Assembly (NCBI RefSeq): GCF_013004375.1 | Contig: NZ_JABERI010000012.1 | Span: 62,001 to 126,000 of the forward strand | Direction: 5' to 3' | Origin: Acinetobacter terrae | Lineage (GTDB): Bacteria > Pseudomonadota > Gammaproteobacteria > Pseudomonadales > Moraxellaceae | DNA: 64,000 bases | Shown: one piece after another, positions 62,926 through 64,000 of the stretch | Layout: the number at the start of each line of letters is the position of its first letter | Position numbering within the stretch: position 1 is the first letter of the stretch | Notes under the pieces: generated by a model | Told to the model about the DNA's origin: nothing | The model's input: the letters and a program-made list of their open reading frames with translations, nothing else | Database searches by the model: none | Translations under genes and position numbers: made by a program

Positions 62926-64000
62926 TTGAGCGATCTCTTCAAGAATGCCGTATTGTGGCTGGTTATACTGGGTGTGCTGATTCTGATTTTCAGCAACATC
63001 AGTGACCGCAATCAACCGACTGCAATGAATTATTCAGAGTTTGTTTCAGCGGTGAATGCTGGTCAAATTAAGCAAGTCACAATTGATGGTGAAAGAATTC
63101 GTGGTGAAAAAACAAACGGTTCAGAGTTTGAGAGTATTCGTCCTGCGATTCAAGACCCTGAACTTATGCCAAGCCTCATTAAACATGGTGTTGTCGTAGA
63201 GGGTACTGCTCCTGCGCGTCAAGGCTTGTTGATGCAACTTCTTATTGCCAGCTTCCCTGTACTTTTGATCATTTTGTTATTCATGTTCTTTATGCGAAAC
63301 ATGGGTGGTGGTGCAGGTGGTAAAAGTGGCCCAATGAGTTTTGGTAAGTCAAAAGCAAAAATGCTTTCTGAAGACCAAATTAAAGTCACTTTTTCCGATG
63401 TTGCTGGTTGTGATGAAGCTAAACAAGAAGTTGTAGAAATTGTTGATTTCCTGAAAGATCCAACCAAATTTAAACGTCTCGGTGCAAGTATTCCTCGTGG
63501 TGTTCTAATGGTCGGTCCTCCAGGTACGGGTAAAACTTTAATTGCGAAAGCCATTGCGGGTGAAGCAAAAGTTCCGTTCTTCAGTATTTCTGGTTCTGAC
63601 TTCGTTGAAATGTTCGTGGGTGTGGGTGCGTCTCGTGTCCGTGACATGTTTGAACAAGCAAAACGCCATGCACCATGTATCATCTTTATTGATGAGATTG
63701 ATGCAGTTGGTCGTCACCGTGGTTCAGGTACTGGTGGTGGTCACGATGAGCGTGAACAAACACTGAACCAGATGCTGGTAGAAATGGATGGTTTTGAAGG
63801 TAACGAAGGTATTATCGTTATCGCTGCAACCAACCGTGCAGATGTACTGGATAAAGCCTTACTTCGTCCGGGTCGTTTTGACCGTCAAGTGATGGTGGGT
63901 CTTCCTGACATTAAAGGTCGTGAACAAATTCTGAATGTTCACATGAAAAAATTGCCTTCAGTCACAGGTGTAGATGTAAAAGTTCTTGCACGTGGTACGC
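62926..64000 (+). CDS. ftsH: ATP-dependent zinc metalloprotease FtsH (N-terminal part, runs off the window)
   Basis: About 358 codons are in view. The start is TTG at 62926 ([12 protein letters not shown]), with GGGAATAAAGC upstream; no ATG is close. N-terminal helix 1 (residues ~8-23), a periplasmic domain ([18 protein letters not shown]), helix 2 (~105-122, [18 protein letters not shown]), then the AAA domain with Walker A GPPGTGKT, Walker [12 protein letters not shown] and the arginine fingers RPGRFDRQ. The zinc protease domain lies beyond the window. FtsH is the essential inner-membrane quality-control protease. Confidence 0.96.
   Translation, partial: MSDLFKNAVLWLVILGVLILIFSNISDRNQPTAMNYSEFVSAVNAGQIKQVTIDGERIRGEKTNGSEFESIRPAIQDPELMPSLIKHGVVVEGTAPARQGLLMQLLIASFPVLLIILLFMFFMRNMGGGAGGKSGPMSFGKSKAKMLSEDQIKVTFSDVAGCDEAKQEVVEIVDFLKDPTKFKRLGASIPRGVLMVGPPGTGKTLIAKAIAGEAKVPFFSISGSDFVEMFVGVGASRVRDMFEQAKRHAPCIIFIDEIDAVGRHRGSGTGGGHDEREQTLNQMLVEMDGFEGNEGIIVIAATNRADVLDKALLRPGRFDRQVMVGLPDIKGREQILNVHMKKLPSVTGVDVKVLARGT

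Noticed and set aside
63219..63683. 154-aa minus-strand frame near the window end
   Set aside because: It is antisense to the ATPase domain of ftsH, which runs off the window and so is easily overlooked.

Overview
The window is bacterial chromosome, AT-rich (about 40% G+C by eye) and gene-dense, and it reads as Acinetobacter (Moraxellaceae). The best evidence is the minus-strand order rubredoxin - rubredoxin reductase - esterase-type hydrolase - oxyR (39-42 kb), which matches the rubA-rubB-estB-oxyR operon known from Acinetobacter ADP1. The pgaBCD end, the 392-aa RubB and the carA-carB-greA order are also consistent. Species cannot be decided from this text. No rRNA, intact tRNA, CRISPR array, prophage or recognisable insertion sequence was seen.

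Layout. 1-2 kb: the end of the biofilm polysaccharide operon pgaB(partial)-pgaC-pgaD. 2-10.5 kb: a drug/metabolite exporter, a small ORF with its own terminator, a decayed TetR-type regulator, a crotonase, PnuC, a frameshifted unknown gene, DUF2505, an MHS-type MFS transporter, a second-type peptide deformylase and a membrane diguanylate cyclase. 10.6-14.4 kb: a modular stretch in which dihydroxyacetone kinase, a DUF559 (Vsr-like) nuclease and a frameshifted TIGR02391 gene (HEPN-like motif) are separated by copies of a palindromic repeat in alternating orientation. 14.4-20.1 kb: metH and a PiT phosphate transporter with a Pho-box-like site. 20.5-29 kb: an unknown 516-aa protein, a siderophore-binding protein and TonB receptor that both follow Fur-box-like sites, a rhomboid protease, nfuA, and a hydrolase pair. 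29-38 kb: carbonic anhydrase, tesA divergent from ybbA-ybbP, a rhomboid, mtgA, ppk1 and an atypical response regulator. 38.7-42 kb: the rub/oxyR operon. 42.5-52.8 kb: apt, a YqiA-like esterase, an SRPBCC protein, lysS, trpS, DUF808, a zinc metallopeptidase, an Na+/H+ antiporter, an alkyltransferase-like DNA repair protein and a universal stress protein. 53.2-54.9 kb: a degenerate tRNA-Met remnant, an unknown membrane/coiled-coil protein and a hexapeptide acetyltransferase. 55-64 kb: greA, carB and carA with an attenuator-like leader, an amphipathic helical protein, a DOMON-like protein, yhbY, rlmE and the start of ftsH.

Most genes are housekeeping or conserved accessory genes. The best candidates for something undescribed are (i) the palindromic repeat family and the DUF559 nuclease gene bracketed by inverted copies of it, next to the broken HEPN-like gene, (ii) the tRNA-Met remnant with its own terminator beside an unknown gene, and (iii) regulatory RNA structures: the carA leader terminator, the rubA/rubB intergenic terminator, and the Pho-box/palindrome and hairpin before the phosphate transporter.

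Many starts below were moved inward from the longest open frame to an ATG with better family fit or ribosome binding site. All calls come from reading the sequence; no database search was run.
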